From the NCBI GenBank assembly GCA_049487715.1, contig CP150584.1:62001-126000 (forward strand): 64,000 bases of DNA, read 5' to 3'. The position numbers and the translations under genes are program-made. This document shows, piece after piece, positions 37,752 through 46,838 of this stretch. This stretch comes from Pycnococcus provasolii. Its lineage: Eukaryota; Chlorophyta; Pseudoscourfieldiophyceae; Pseudoscourfieldiales. How positions within the stretch are numbered: the first letter of the stretch is position 1; each line of letters begins with the position of its first letter. The notes beneath the pieces were generated by a model that searched no databases, had not been told where the DNA came from, and saw nothing but the letters and a program-made list of their open reading frames with translations.

Positions 37752-39059
37752 TTAAATATTTAGAGCTTTCGCCGCCTCGTTGAGCTTCTCGATAAGCGTC
37801 CAGACGATGACGTTCTGCTTTGGGCCGGGCAGCGCGAGCTGCTTCGGAGGCATCTCCAGAGGGAACGCCGGGTATGTTGCCATGTACGAGCGCTTATCGA
37901 ACCGCCATGCGCCGTACTTGCCTGGCGTGAATTCGCCCTCGAGCGTGTAGTCGTTGCCGTACGTGTAGTGCAGGATCCACACGTGCTCGTCTTGGCAGTT
38001 TTCGCGGTAGCCCTGCTCGCTCGGCCCGACGCACTTGCGCAAGAACTGCGTGTCCCATGGAGGTTGCACCATGAAGTCGAGCCTGAGCTCGTACTTGATG
38101 CCCACTTGCGCGGACGCGATGGAGAAGGCGTACATTTCAAGCACCCAGCCAAAGTCCTTGACAGCTTGCCCGTCCTGCTTGAGGCGCACGGCGAGGTCTG
38201 ACCACAGCGGCGCGATCTCCTTGAGCTTTGACTTGTGCAGGATGACTGGCGAGTTTCCGATGGGCGCCATATCCTCGAGCGGAACTCCCTTGTCGTTGAA
38301 GCGCTGCACGGTGCTCTCGAACTGCTTCACGTTGATGTAGAAGAACGGAAAAGCGGCACCGACATCTTCGCTCGGCGCGAGGTTTTCGAGCGGCCTGACG
38401 AGTATGTGGTCGGGTTCCGTCATGAAGATGTAGTCTTCCTCGATGTCAACGTCGCGGAGCCACTGCACGAACGCGTACGGGCGGTCAAGCACGACGTACC
38501 CCATGTTTCCGCCGGGCAGCGGCTTCGCAACGTACGTGGGTATGTCGTCCATGAGGTTGTCTTTGTGTCCTCCGTGCAGGATGCGCGTGAATCCGCCGAC
38601 GTCGCTGTCCGGGAACTTGGCTTTCATTTCCTTCCAGTAGTGGTACGCGATGCGCGTCTGCCATTCGACGTACTTGGCGTTATTTGCAGTGATCACGGTA
38701 TGAAACTTCCGTCCCGTGACACGCGGTTTGATGTTCTCCCCATATCTCCGCTTCGCGCGTGCGGACGCGGACGTGAAGTCGAGCGGGTCGTCCTTAACAG
38801 GAGGAGGTGGCGGCGACAGGAAAGGCAAAGGCGGCGAAGGAGGAGGAGGAGGAGAAGACGGTGAGGGTAGTGAGGCTGCTGAAGCCGAGGCCGCTGCTGA
38901 AGCCGAACTTTTCAACACCAAACGCGCACGCGACAGTACCACACCCGAGGTTCTTACAGAGGAGGATAAAAAGAACGACGTGATATTGAACACGCAAAAA
39001 AGGGACGCCAGAAACGTCGCAAATAAGAGCGGGAAAGATCGCGGAATAAGAGCGGCCAT
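37752..39059 (-). CDS. HPAT: Hydroxyproline O-arabinosyltransferase (HPAT family)
   Basis: 435 aa type II membrane protein: N-terminal signal anchor (LLFATFLASLFCVFNITSFFL), a Ser/Pro stem to about 110, then the HPAT catalytic region (FHTVITANNAKYVEWQTRI, FTRILHGGHKDNLMDDIPTYV, the metal-binding-like MTEPDHILVRPL, PIGNSPVILHK, LHYTYGNDY). Golgi HPATs add the first arabinose to hydroxyproline in extensins and signalling peptides in plants and algae (established). The 3' end is 153 bp from the convergent monooxygenase. Confidence 0.88.
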   Translation of the reverse strand: MAALIPRSFPLLFATFLASLFCVFNITSFFLSSSVRTSGVVLSRARLVLKSSASAAASASAASLPSPSSPPPPPSPPLPFLSPPPPPVKDDPLDFTSASARAKRRYGENIKPRVTGRKFHTVITANNAKYVEWQTRIAYHYWKEMKAKFPDSDVGGFTRILHGGHKDNLMDDIPTYVAKPLPGGNMGYVVLDRPYAFVQWLRDVDIEEDYIFMTEPDHILVRPLENLAPSEDVGAAFPFFYINVKQFESTVQRFNDKGVPLEDMAPIGNSPVILHKSKLKEIAPLWSDLAVRLKQDGQAVKDFGWVLEMYAFSIASAQVGIKYELRLDFMVQPPWDTQFLRKCVGPSEQGYRENCQDEHVWILHYTYGNDYTLEGEFTPGKYGAWRFDKRSYMATYPAFPLEMPPKQLALPGPKQNVIVWTLIEKLNEAAKALNI

Positions 39060-39812
39060 ATGGATCTTGTTAAGTATTAAGGTCGCTCAACGCCTTATGT
39101 ATGATGGTTGTACAACTTACTTGATGCGGAAGGAATGATTATTAAAATTGCGAGATCGGACAATCCAATGAATCGCACATTCTTTCACGAGAAGAAGCCA
39201 CGAGCCGAGGGGATGGCGTTATTACCCTAAACTTTAATAATTCCATACCCTAACGTTTTCTTCTTCATTTTCTTCCCAAGGGTTTCTTACAGGCTCAAGT
39301 GAAAACAAAACGACGTTGGGTTGCATTCTTGCCACTTGCCACAACCTGCTTCATCCACAACCTGCTTCAATCATAGACTACACGACAGGCAACAGGGGGG
39401 CCTGTACTGTACAGACCCAAGAACAGTACAGTAAGTACTGTACTGTACTGTAAGTACTAGTACAGTACAGTACGGGTAGGGCAAAACCCGTCCTGTGCAC
39501 AAGAGGTGCACAAGAGGCCATGGAGAGGATGTTCCAAGGTAAGTATGATTGGTTGCCAAGAATTCGTTGACCGTTGAACACACACACTATTACATAATTC
39601 ATCCTTCACGTGAGTGGAAGAGAACAGCACGGTACCGGGTACGACTGGTCAGGCAAGCCGGTGGAAGGATTGAGGATTCCAGCAGAGCCTCAGCAAACTT
39701 CACCGCAGCAACCCCCGGGCCCCGTGTGTGTTGTGGTTCTTTCCCCTGCCGGCCTGGAGGGGCCTCTTCGCTGAAGGCGTTCCCCTCAGACCTACGATAG
39801 AGTCAAGCAGTC
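39060..39812. promoter_or_regulatory. Divergent promoter HPAT / flagellar-type protein with nested GTACT palindromes
   Basis: 753 bp. Two isolated CCCTAA motifs lie at 39223-39255. At about 39423-39473 are nested palindromes built of GTACT/AGTAC: ACAGTACAGTA-AG-TACTGTACTGT (39423-39446), then GTACTGTACTGTA pairing with TACAGTACAGTAC at 39461-39473. A TACCGGGTA (reverse complement of TACCCGGTA) is at 39633-39641. Confidence 0.6.
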
Positions 39813-40572
39813 ATGGCGGACGACGCGGCCGTAGTCGTCGTACCTTCAGAAGCGGATGCACATCCCGAGGAGGAGTTGGTCCCTTCAGCGGCACCACCAG
39901 CCTCCACGTTGCCGGAAGACCCTGGGGCACAGCCGACACCATATGAAGAGGAGGAGGAAGGAAGAAGACCTCGTCCCGTTCGCGAACCGCGTGCCGACCA
40001 ACCGCGAAGAACGCAACGCCGCGCTCGACAAAACCTCGCTCGAGAAACACAGGCTCGCAGCGAGGCGAGGAGGGCACTACCGCTACGACGGAGTCAGCAA
40101 CCCGCTCGCGGTGGACGAGTCCGCGCCGGGCTACCTGCCTGAGTCGGAGCGATTTCTGCGCGACGTCGCCTCCCAGCAGCGCGACGAGCGCCTGCAAACG
40201 CTCGTCTCGCGCGAGACGCGCGTGGACGCGAGGCGCGAGAAGCTCTTCAACCGCGAGGAGGCGCGGTGGGACAAGATGGAGGCGGAGTACACGAAAACGG
40301 CGAACGAGCTCGACAACTTGAAGTTGCGCCCAGTCGCGAACAGGAACAAGGCGAGCGTTGCGTACAACATTACGAATCTGCAGTACGACGACACGGACGA
40401 AGGGCGGGGTTTGCAGTACAACGACGACTGCGTGAAGTACCGCGCCAACTTGCGTGCGAACGAGCTGTACGCGAAGGGCAGCGGCGACGGCTTTGATATT
40501 TTCACAGGCCAGGCTATTAACCCGGAGCGGCGACAGTTGGGCCCGAAGCCCGTCTTGCGGACAGACAAGTAG
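39813..40572 (+). CDS. Conserved flagellar-associated-type protein, frame break near residue 50
   Basis: The body (about 200 aa, frame from 39943) reads EEDLVPFANRVPTNREERNAAL, ARRGGHYRYDG, a charged helix (RDERLQTLVSRETRVDARREKLFNREEARWDKMEAEY), then VAYNITNLQYDDTDEGRGLQYNDD..YRANLRANELYAK. It is a style I associate with flagellar-associated proteins, but I cannot name a family member. A clean ATG at 39943 would give MKRRRKEEDLVPF. However a well-placed ATG at 39813 opens another frame (MADDAAVVVVPSEADAHPEE..EEEEE) that runs exactly to this point, and removing one G in the GAAGGAAG stretch near 39960 would join them. Both starts remain possible. Confidence 0.6.
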
Positions 40573-41598
40573 TATTCTTCTTGAGAACATCCATGTTCTC
40601 TGTTGTGAGTGGAACGTGAAGAAGCTCTGCTCTGCTCTGCGCGTGTAAGACAGACTTCTCATAACTTTCTCCGCATCAAAGTATTCATTCATCTACCTGC
40701 ATCTTATTATGCCATCAATAAGCACGCGCACAGCATTGGCCGCATAATAAATTGGCCGCGCGCGCGACGAGTCCCGTTCGTAACTTAAGCATCAAAGGGA
40801 GCAAGGGCATATTAATCCACGGAATAATATGCCCTTGAAGGGAGGAGGGTTAGGGTTCTAGGGTTAGGGTTAGGGTTAGGGTTATAGGGCTCCAGGGTTC
40901 GGGTTCGGGTTCGGGCTGGGGGCGAAGTAAAGTTAACCATATGCGCAACACGCGATGAAACCCGAGAAAAGCCGGAAAGGGGCCCGCCTGTCGCGAACCT
41001 CCGCCCCACCGCCCGCCCCCTCGTGCTCGTGCTCGTGCTCGTGCACGTGCTCGTGGTACTCGTGCTCGTGGTACTCGTGCTGGTGGTCGCGCAAGAACCC
41101 CGCCCTAGCCCTACCCTATCGCGTCGTCCCCAAAGAAACAATACTCAATAACGTTTATACGCGGTAAACGTCGCGGATCCACACTGGTGGCTGCCCTAAA
41201 GACAGCCCTAAAGACCACTAAAGTATAACCCAGCTCTAAAGGTAGGACCCGGTAAGTGTACCGGACTGCCTGCCTGGCTGAAACAACACAAGGGGAGGAG
41301 GCGAAGCAGGTGTGGTTTAACCACCCTGGGCCCACCCCGATGCCCGACCCAATTCCCCTCTTCGACTGGTCAGAGTTCTCACAAGGACCTATCAAAGATA
41401 TTCGCAAAGTGTGGCTCCATGAGAGGGAGGAATATCTTTGGGGGAACTTTTGATGCGAGCCACAAACTTGCCCCCCTTTTTTTTTTTTTTTTTTTTACTG
41501 AACGCACCGCACCCTGAGGCACCTTCCTGTGCCTCCCCCTCCCTCCCTCATCGCTTGTCATTCTACACTTCACTTCACTAATCTCGCTCTCACACAAT
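40573..41598. promoter_or_regulatory. Upstream region of the LHC-like gene with TTAGGG tract
   Basis: 1.0 kb in one of three same-strand gaps. TTAGGG/GGGTTC tract at about 40848-40916, a (CTCGTG)n array at about 41021-41090, a GACCCGGTAAGTGTACCGG inverted motif at 41247-41265 and a 21-base T run at 41477-41497. No convincing gene found, although the alternation pattern would predict a minus-strand gene here. Confidence 0.4.
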
Positions 41599-42585
41599 AT
41601 GTCTATGTCTACGTCTATGTCCATGCACTCTGCTCCTCGTCGTCTTACTTCAGGAGGTGTTCCTTGTGGAGGAGTGCGCACTTCTGTGAGCCTCCCCTCG
41701 GCTCCTAAGAATAACCAGGTGGTGCGTCGCTCGTCATCGTCAGTCACGCGAACTCAGGCTGTGAAGCAGGAGGCTCCACCCTCTGCTGTGGCAGCTTCGA
41801 CGAAAAACGAGGCGCAGATGCTCACGGAGAAGTACGGATTCTCCAACGTCGAAGAGGGCATGTTCGGGTTCAAGCCGTTCAGCGAACTTTTCGTTGGAAG
41901 GCTGGCGATGGCGGGATTCGCCGTGCAACTTGTCGAGGAAATCTTGGGTCACGGAGGATTCCTGTACCAGGTGGGATTCCAAACGCCTGACGACAACCTC
42001 TTCCTCGCGCTTGCGGCGTTCTTCGGAGTTGCCGTCACCGTCGGCACAATCAAGCCGTTCGTCGACGCCGCCTCGGGAGAAATGACGATGCGTGACGCAC
42101 TGCGATACCGCAACTTCTTCGGACTCAACCGTGAAAACGACATTCTCAGCTCGGCGGAAAAGGAGATGAAAAACTCGCCGGATGCATTCACTCCGCCAAA
42201 CACCGAACGCGAGAACGCAGAAATCGACGCCGCGCGTGCGCAGGGAACTGCCGCGGACTCAGTGCTTGCCGCGGACGGAAACGTCGCTCAGGAGGCGGCG
42301 GTGTCGCTCAGTGAGCCACGCGGCGATGCCTCTGCACCGAGCACAAGCCTCGCCGCGAAGGAAGACATCCTCGAGCAGCTTGGCACACAGGCGGGAGACT
42401 TTGAAATGCAGTGGTTGCGAAGCGTGGAGATGAACAATGGCCGCGCCGCGATGATTGGCTACCTCGCCGGCGTGCTCGTCGAAGCGAAGACGGGAGCCGG
42501 CCCACTTGGCCAGCTGATTGACTGGGGTGTGTGGCTGAACCTGCTCGGCGCGGACAGCGGAATCCAGAGCAACATCCAATTTTAG
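41599..42585 (+). CDS. LHC-superfamily (ELIP/PsbS-like) plastid protein with an unusually long inter-helix loop
   Basis: 328 aa. A Ser/Thr/Arg-rich plastid transit-like leader spans about 60 residues. A first chlorophyll-binding-type helix follows (FSELFVGRLAMAGFAVQLVEEILGHGG) and a second hydrophobic helix (DNLFLALAAFFGVAVTVGTI); the pair resembles one half of PsbS. An about 140-residue polar region follows, then a third helix with the LHC E-x-x-N-G-R-A-A-M-I-G motif (SVEMNNGRAAMIGYLAGVLVEAKTG). ELIP, SEP, OHP and PsbS proteins of this superfamily act in thylakoid photoprotection (established). The E-x2-GR-x-AM motifs support pigment binding; the long loop between helices 2 and 3 is not typical of ELIPs. 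Confidence 0.75.
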   Translation: MSMSTSMSMHSAPRRLTSGGVPCGGVRTSVSLPSAPKNNQVVRRSSSSVTRTQAVKQEAPPSAVAASTKNEAQMLTEKYGFSNVEEGMFGFKPFSELFVGRLAMAGFAVQLVEEILGHGGFLYQVGFQTPDDNLFLALAAFFGVAVTVGTIKPFVDAASGEMTMRDALRYRNFFGLNRENDILSSAEKEMKNSPDAFTPPNTERENAEIDAARAQGTAADSVLAADGNVAQEAAVSLSEPRGDASAPSTSLAAKEDILEQLGTQAGDFEMQWLRSVEMNNGRAAMIGYLAGVLVEAKTGAGPLGQLIDWGVWLNLLGADSGIQSNIQF

Positions 42586-42670
42586 ATTGATTTGCAGACT
42601 GGAAAATAAAATTCACATTCATTCATTTGTTGTTACAAACTTTTTTTTCTTACAAAGCACGTGCTTCCTC

Positions 42671-43555
42671 TTAGCCGCTCACGTAGTCGAGAACGAGAAG
42701 CGCGAACGATAAACACACCAATATCACAAAGACGATCCACGCAGCTGTTCCGCTTCGCTCAACCGCCTTTTTGAGCTCGACGTTGCCGCGTGCGACGTTG
42801 TCAGCAGTGTCAACGGCATCCATGTACAGCTGTTCGATTTGAGCCGTCTGGTGCACGACGTGCTGACCAAGTTCGTGATTGAGCCGTGCGATATCCTCCA
42901 CCTGACTTTCGGTGAGTCTCGCCTGCGCCTCGAACGCGCGCAGGTCAGCGAGAACGGCGTGCGCCTCGGCGTGTTGCATTTGTTGCTGTTGTTGTTGCCC
43001 GTGCGCCTCGGTGTATTGTATTTGCTGTTGTTGTTGTCGCTCCTGTCCCAGGCTCGATTGGGACGACGCGGCGGCACCACTGTATCTCCGTCTCCTTGCG
43101 AACGCCGCCTCCGCGGCTTTTTCTGCATCGTCGCGTTTCTGCGACATGCTGTCAAGCGTCCGCATCGCCTTCGCGAGTCGTTCGCTGAGTGCGAGCGCGA
43201 CGCCGTGTCTGTGTGCGAGGAGGTGTGCTTTTTTCGGAGGAATCTTTTGCGACGACGGGTCAGGCAGACCTTCTCTGAGTGCGTCAATTTGTGAGGCGCA
43301 GAGGCGGGCGATATCTCTCAGTGCCGTTTCCATGGACTGGTGAGAGGCGGGGAGCGTACGTTTCGGATCGCTGAACCCATTGCGTTCTGCAAGAGAGAGT
43401 TCTGAGTTGAGTGTGGATAACGAGCTGAGTGCTAAGGCTGCTTGCGCGTTGTACGGACTACTCCTGCACGACTCAGACGCGACCACCGGTGCAGCGGTGT
43501 AGTGCGCGCACCCGCGGAACTCCGCCGTGCGGTCGACGGCGGCGGAGCTGGGCAT
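42671..43555 (-). CDS. SYP81: Qa-SNARE of the syntaxin 18/SYP81 type
   Basis: 294 aa from the ATG at 43555 (MPSSAAVDRTAEFRGCA), matching the conserved DRT-x-x-F start of SYP81/Ufe1. The open frame extends much further upstream without resembling the family. N-terminal helices to about 150, two Gln-rich insertions (QEQQQQ-like), a SNARE motif at about 225-270 (LNHELGQHVVHQTAQIEQLYMDAVDTADNVARGNVELKKAV) and a C-terminal membrane anchor (AAWIVFVILVCLSFALLVLDY). SYP81/Ufe1 mediates fusion of Golgi-derived COPI vesicles with the ER (established). Confidence 0.85.
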   Translation of the reverse strand: MPSSAAVDRTAEFRGCAHYTAAPVVASESCRSSPYNAQAALALSSLSTLNSELSLAERNGFSDPKRTLPASHQSMETALRDIARLCASQIDALREGLPDPSSQKIPPKKAHLLAHRHGVALALSERLAKAMRTLDSMSQKRDDAEKAAEAAFARRRRYSGAAASSQSSLGQERQQQQQIQYTEAHGQQQQQQMQHAEAHAVLADLRAFEAQARLTESQVEDIARLNHELGQHVVHQTAQIEQLYMDAVDTADNVARGNVELKKAVERSGTAAWIVFVILVCLSFALLVLDYVSG

Positions 43556-44307
43556 GAGCGAGAAATGGCGCGACGGGGGAGGGGGGAGGGAGGATTTTGG
43601 GGATCCCGGTTCGGCCCAAAAACGTATTGTCAAATTTGCGCGTGTGTCAACTACTAATAGATAGTGCTCACGAGTGAGGTAGCCGATGAGCTTAAGGGTG
43701 GCGCAACGTACGTCGCCGCTTCGTGGCCCGTGTTGCCAAGCACCGCGCTCTCGCGGACAGCCGCTCGCCCTATGTACTCCTAATTTAATAATAATTGTCA
43801 CAAAAAAGATAAGCATGGCTTTGTGTCGCCATCGGCAAAGATCCCGTATGACGAAACGACAGCTGATTTCCCCTTTTCCCGTGATGTACAGCGCCAATTC
43901 CGCATGCAGTTCAGCAGTCATTTAAGTCATGACATCAAAGCAGACCGCTTGAACGCGGGTACGGCGGCGCTGGTTGACACGGAAAGGTCAAAACTCAAAA
44001 GTCGTAGCTGATGCCGCGCGTTCGTTCTTGAGCCGCATTCAGGCGTCGCCGGGTCATATCTAACGTCCACGTGATCGAAATACTCTCGAGGATTTGGATG
44101 GAAAGAGGATGGTGGCTGGAGCAAACGCCTGGAGTTGGTGGAAGTGGATGAGCTGCAGATCGACAAATGAAATTAATGAATGTGCACGCTTCCCTGATAA
44201 TCTTGAACCCAAGTACCCAACCCTAGGGTACTGAACGCCTGATTAGGGTTAGGGTTAGGGGAAAATCTTATCCGCATTTCGAGATTCTTTTCTTTTCATT
44301 TTCCGCC
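43556..44307. promoter_or_regulatory. Divergent promoter Qa-SNARE / small acidic protein
   Basis: 752 bp. A short TTAGGG tract at 44243-44260 lies about 50 bp before the plus-strand ATG. An open fragment at about 43823-44011 (plus; DETTADFPFSRDVQRQFRMQF) looks protein-like, but I find no start context or continuation. Confidence 0.4.
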
Positions 44308-44847
44308 ATGCCGTTTGGATTCGCCGCCCCGACTGCGATGCACGTGCGAAGTGGTGGAAGTGTGCGCTGCGTTCAAGTTCGTTCTCACAGCAACGTCTTG
44401 GGTGGTGGTGGTAAGCGTTTTTCTTCTCATAACTCGCGGGTGCGGGTCCGTCCTAGTAAATTGTTTTTGGGTGGTTCCGTTCGGTTTGGTTTGGTGACAT
44501 TCACGTTCAAGCCAGGTGGGTCGTTGGGTCCGTCGCGTGACGAAAAGGTTGATATCGAGTTCGTGCAACCTGACGAAACGTTTGAAGGACTCGATGAGGA
44601 GGAGGATGCGACCGTGCCTGGGAACAACGACCCCGACTCCAAGGTGGTGAAACAAGCTGTTGCGGAACTTGCGTCACTACAGGCGGAAGAACGAAACACG
44701 CTCGGGAAGGCGTACGACATCCTCGCTCGCATTGGCGTGCGCCGGCCTGAAGGACTCGAAGATACACAAGACTTGGAGGGCGTTCTGGACGACGACGACG
44801 ACGACAACGACGACGACGACGACGACAAAAGCGAAAACGACTTCTAA
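44308..44847 (+). CDS. Small acidic protein with organelle-type leader, possible in-frame intron
   Basis: 179 aa as an uninterrupted frame. The N-terminus is basic and Ser/Gly-rich like a transit peptide, the middle (DEKVDIEFVQPDETFEGLDEEEDA, LASLQAEERNTLGKAYDILARIG) is probably helical, and the tail is poly-Asp. A 105-nt stretch, 44411-44515, begins GTAAGC, is T-rich and ends CCAG. It has intron hallmarks and is a multiple of three, so its removal keeps the frame and would give a 144-aa product. No family recognised. Confidence 0.55.
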   Translation: MPFGFAAPTAMHVRSGGSVRCVQVRSHSNVLGGGGKRFSSHNSRVRVRPSKLFLGGSVRFGLVTFTFKPGGSLGPSRDEKVDIEFVQPDETFEGLDEEEDATVPGNNDPDSKVVKQAVAELASLQAEERNTLGKAYDILARIGVRRPEGLEDTQDLEGVLDDDDDDNDDDDDDKSENDF

Positions 44848-44864
44848 AAAAAACACTTGTGCTT

Positions 44865-45593
44865 CTAAAACTCACGACGACCTTTTGTCGGATCTTTGTT
44901 CTTGAACTGGCGATATCCGAACCACTCCTTGTCACCCGGCCACGTCGCGTTCGGGTTGCGCTCGCCACCCTCGCCTTTCACCTCCACGCGGTTCGTCGTC
45001 TCCTGTTCCTCGTAGTACTGGTTCAAACCGCCCTCGATGTAACGTATGCCCGTCACGCCACACTGAGCTAGTTCGTAGCAGGCTTGTAACGACGTCGACT
45101 TCGTGTCCTCGATGCCGCTCTTTCCCTTAGGAATGGGCGGCTTCACCAGAGATCCTCCTCGTTCGCACACGACGAGCACGTCCTTTCCGCTGAACGCGTC
45201 ACTGCCGAGCGTGTCGACCGCCTCCTGCGGGAAGTTGGCGTTGCGTTCTTTCAAGCCACCTCGTATGCCGACCGGTATGCCAATCTCCCACAGCGACAGC
45301 CCAGACAGCGGGCCAAGTGGCCCACCGACGATGTACGGGCAGTGCAAGCTGTCAGGCAACCTCCACGTCTCGTAGTCCGGCGTGAATCTCACATCCAGCA
45401 CGACGAGCCGTTGATTCGCAATGAGCTTCGACGCTTCGGGCGGCGAGATCGCACGCACGCGCGGCTTCAGGTACGCGTGTATATCGCGCCACGGCGGTGC
45501 ACCCGCGCCGAGTGACGGACGCACTTCTGACGGCGAAACGCGTTTGGGCGCACCTGCTCCACCACCACCACCTCCGCCGAACAGACGGTTCAT
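44865..45593 (-). CDS. Rhodanese-domain protein
   Basis: 242 aa. One rhodanese domain at about 48-200: ISPPEASKLIANQRLVVLDVRFTPDYETWRLPDSLHCPY and an active-site loop with Cys (VLVVCERGGSL), then ACYELAQCGVTGIRYIEGGLNQYYEE. The Cys suggests a sulfurtransferase or persulfide carrier rather than an inactive family member (inference). A Gly-rich N-terminus precedes the domain, without a clear transit peptide. The stop is 17 bp from the convergent acidic-protein gene. It lies in tandem with RPB4, one of the few same-strand neighbours. Confidence 0.8.
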   Translation of the reverse strand: MNRLFGGGGGGGAGAPKRVSPSEVRPSLGAGAPPWRDIHAYLKPRVRAISPPEASKLIANQRLVVLDVRFTPDYETWRLPDSLHCPYIVGGPLGPLSGLSLWEIGIPVGIRGGLKERNANFPQEAVDTLGSDAFSGKDVLVVCERGGSLVKPPIPKGKSGIEDTKSTSLQACYELAQCGVTGIRYIEGGLNQYYEEQETTNRVEVKGEGGERNPNATWPGDKEWFGYRQFKNKDPTKGRREF

Positions 45594-45814
45594 TCTTTTG
45601 TTTCTTTTGTGCAGATCCTTGGCAGATCAGAAAATTCTTTGTGGGAGTTTGGTTTTCTCCCCCCCGGGCGGTGAGAGAGAAAAAAAATTAAAAATGGGCG
45701 AAAACAACGTGACGCTACATCATGCATGGCATGGAGATACTGTAATAATGTTTCAAATAATATTTTTTGTTTTCATATCGTTGTGGTGCAACTTTATGTT
45801 GTTGTTCACTTAGA

Positions 45815-46499
45815 CTATGCGTGGCTGCGGTATTGGTACACGTCTTCAATCAAAGCCGAAAGCTCTTCGTTCTCAAACCTCGCGAGGGTTGGTATGATGG
45901 CCTTCGCTTCTTCTGCCGACTCAGGAACGAGGTTGCAGAAGCACCCAACCTCGAAGGATGTCATCCCTTGACTCGTCAACCGCGCCTTCACAGCCTCCGC
46001 CGCTTCCTTGCTTTTGAATCTCTGAAACCGCATGACGTACTCGCGTGACTTGTTGAAGATTTCCTTGCCCACCCCACCTCGCGCGACGCCGTGGATGGAG
46101 TGCGTCGCAAGGTTTTCCAAAAGCAGGGAAACTTCGTCGTTAATGAGCGTGCGTGCGTTATTGAAGACAGTGCCGAGGGAACCTGTTGTGGCATCTTCCC
46201 GCGTAGTTTTCCTCAACGCACGCAGGTCCACGACAGGCGCGTTCATGCGACGACGTGCCCGACGCACATCCTCCAGATAAAGCGCGTGTTCTTCCGCAGA
46301 ACGCGTCACCACCGAAACGCCATTACCAGCAGCACCAGAAACAACACCAGCCAGCACCCGAAGCAACACCAGAAACACCTTGAGAAGCACCAGAAACGCC
46401 AGCAGCATTCGAGAGAGAACCATTATTATTCGTCATCGCACCACCATCACCACCACCACCACCACTCGCGTACTCCGTCACCAAACTCGCGTCGTTCAT
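45815..46499 (-). CDS. RPB4: RNA polymerase II subunit RPB4, with an apparent frame break in its Gly/Ala-rich N-terminus
   Basis: The C-terminal about 125 residues match RPB4: LINDEVSLLLENL, KSREYVMRFQRFKSKEAAEAVKARL, KFEVGCFCNL-like SFEVGCFCNLVPESAEEAKAIIPTL and RFENEELSALIEDV. RPB4 pairs with RPB7 in the Pol II stalk (established). An ATG at 46246 (MNAPVVDL) starts a plausible 143-aa form. Upstream the same frame remains protein-like to about 46350 (AGVVSGAAGNGVSVVTRS). A different frame from the ATG at 46499 (MNDASLVTEYASGGGG..SGASQGVSGVASGAG) leads into it; dropping one base at the CCAGCCAG stretch near 46351 would join them as one Ser/Gly/Val/Ala-rich leader. Confidence 0.8.
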
Positions 46500-46838
46500 A
46501 TTATCCTATCCTATCCTAAGTGGTTCGAGCACGACAAAAAAATATGACGCCGCCGGCAGATATCTGACGGAAATATTGGCGCAATGGCCTTCTGGGGAGA
46601 GAAATGAGAGAGCAGGAAGCACGGAAAAAGAAAAGGGAAAGGGAAGAAAACCCTAACCCTAATAATCCTAACCCTAACACCTAACCCTAATAGCCCTAGC
46701 CCTAGCCCTAACCCTAACCCCTAACCCCTAACCCCTAAACCCTTCGGTCCCCCTCCACTCCCCGGAATTCCTTCCCTCCGTGCCCCTTTGAAACGTTTCT
46801 TCATCCCGCCATTTCATTCTTCACTTCGAACCACGCCA
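46500..46838. promoter_or_regulatory. Divergent promoter RPB4 / Cdc37 with CCCTAA array
   Basis: 339 bp. CCCTAA/CCCTAG/CCCCTAA tract at about 46650-46742; a (TATCC)n run precedes the RPB4 start. Confidence 0.65.

Noticed and set aside
39371-39602. Minus-strand frames across the GTACT palindromes
   Set aside because: They are translations of simple repeats without conserved features.
43823-44011. Short plus-strand protein-like fragment
   Set aside because: No start context, continuation or family match was found; it lies in a divergent promoter.
45815-46423. Hydrophobic leader (LLAFLVLLKVFLVLLRVL) on RPB4
   Set aside because: RPB4 is nuclear and soluble; the hydrophobic run is the wrong frame of a Ser/Gly/Val/Ala repeat.
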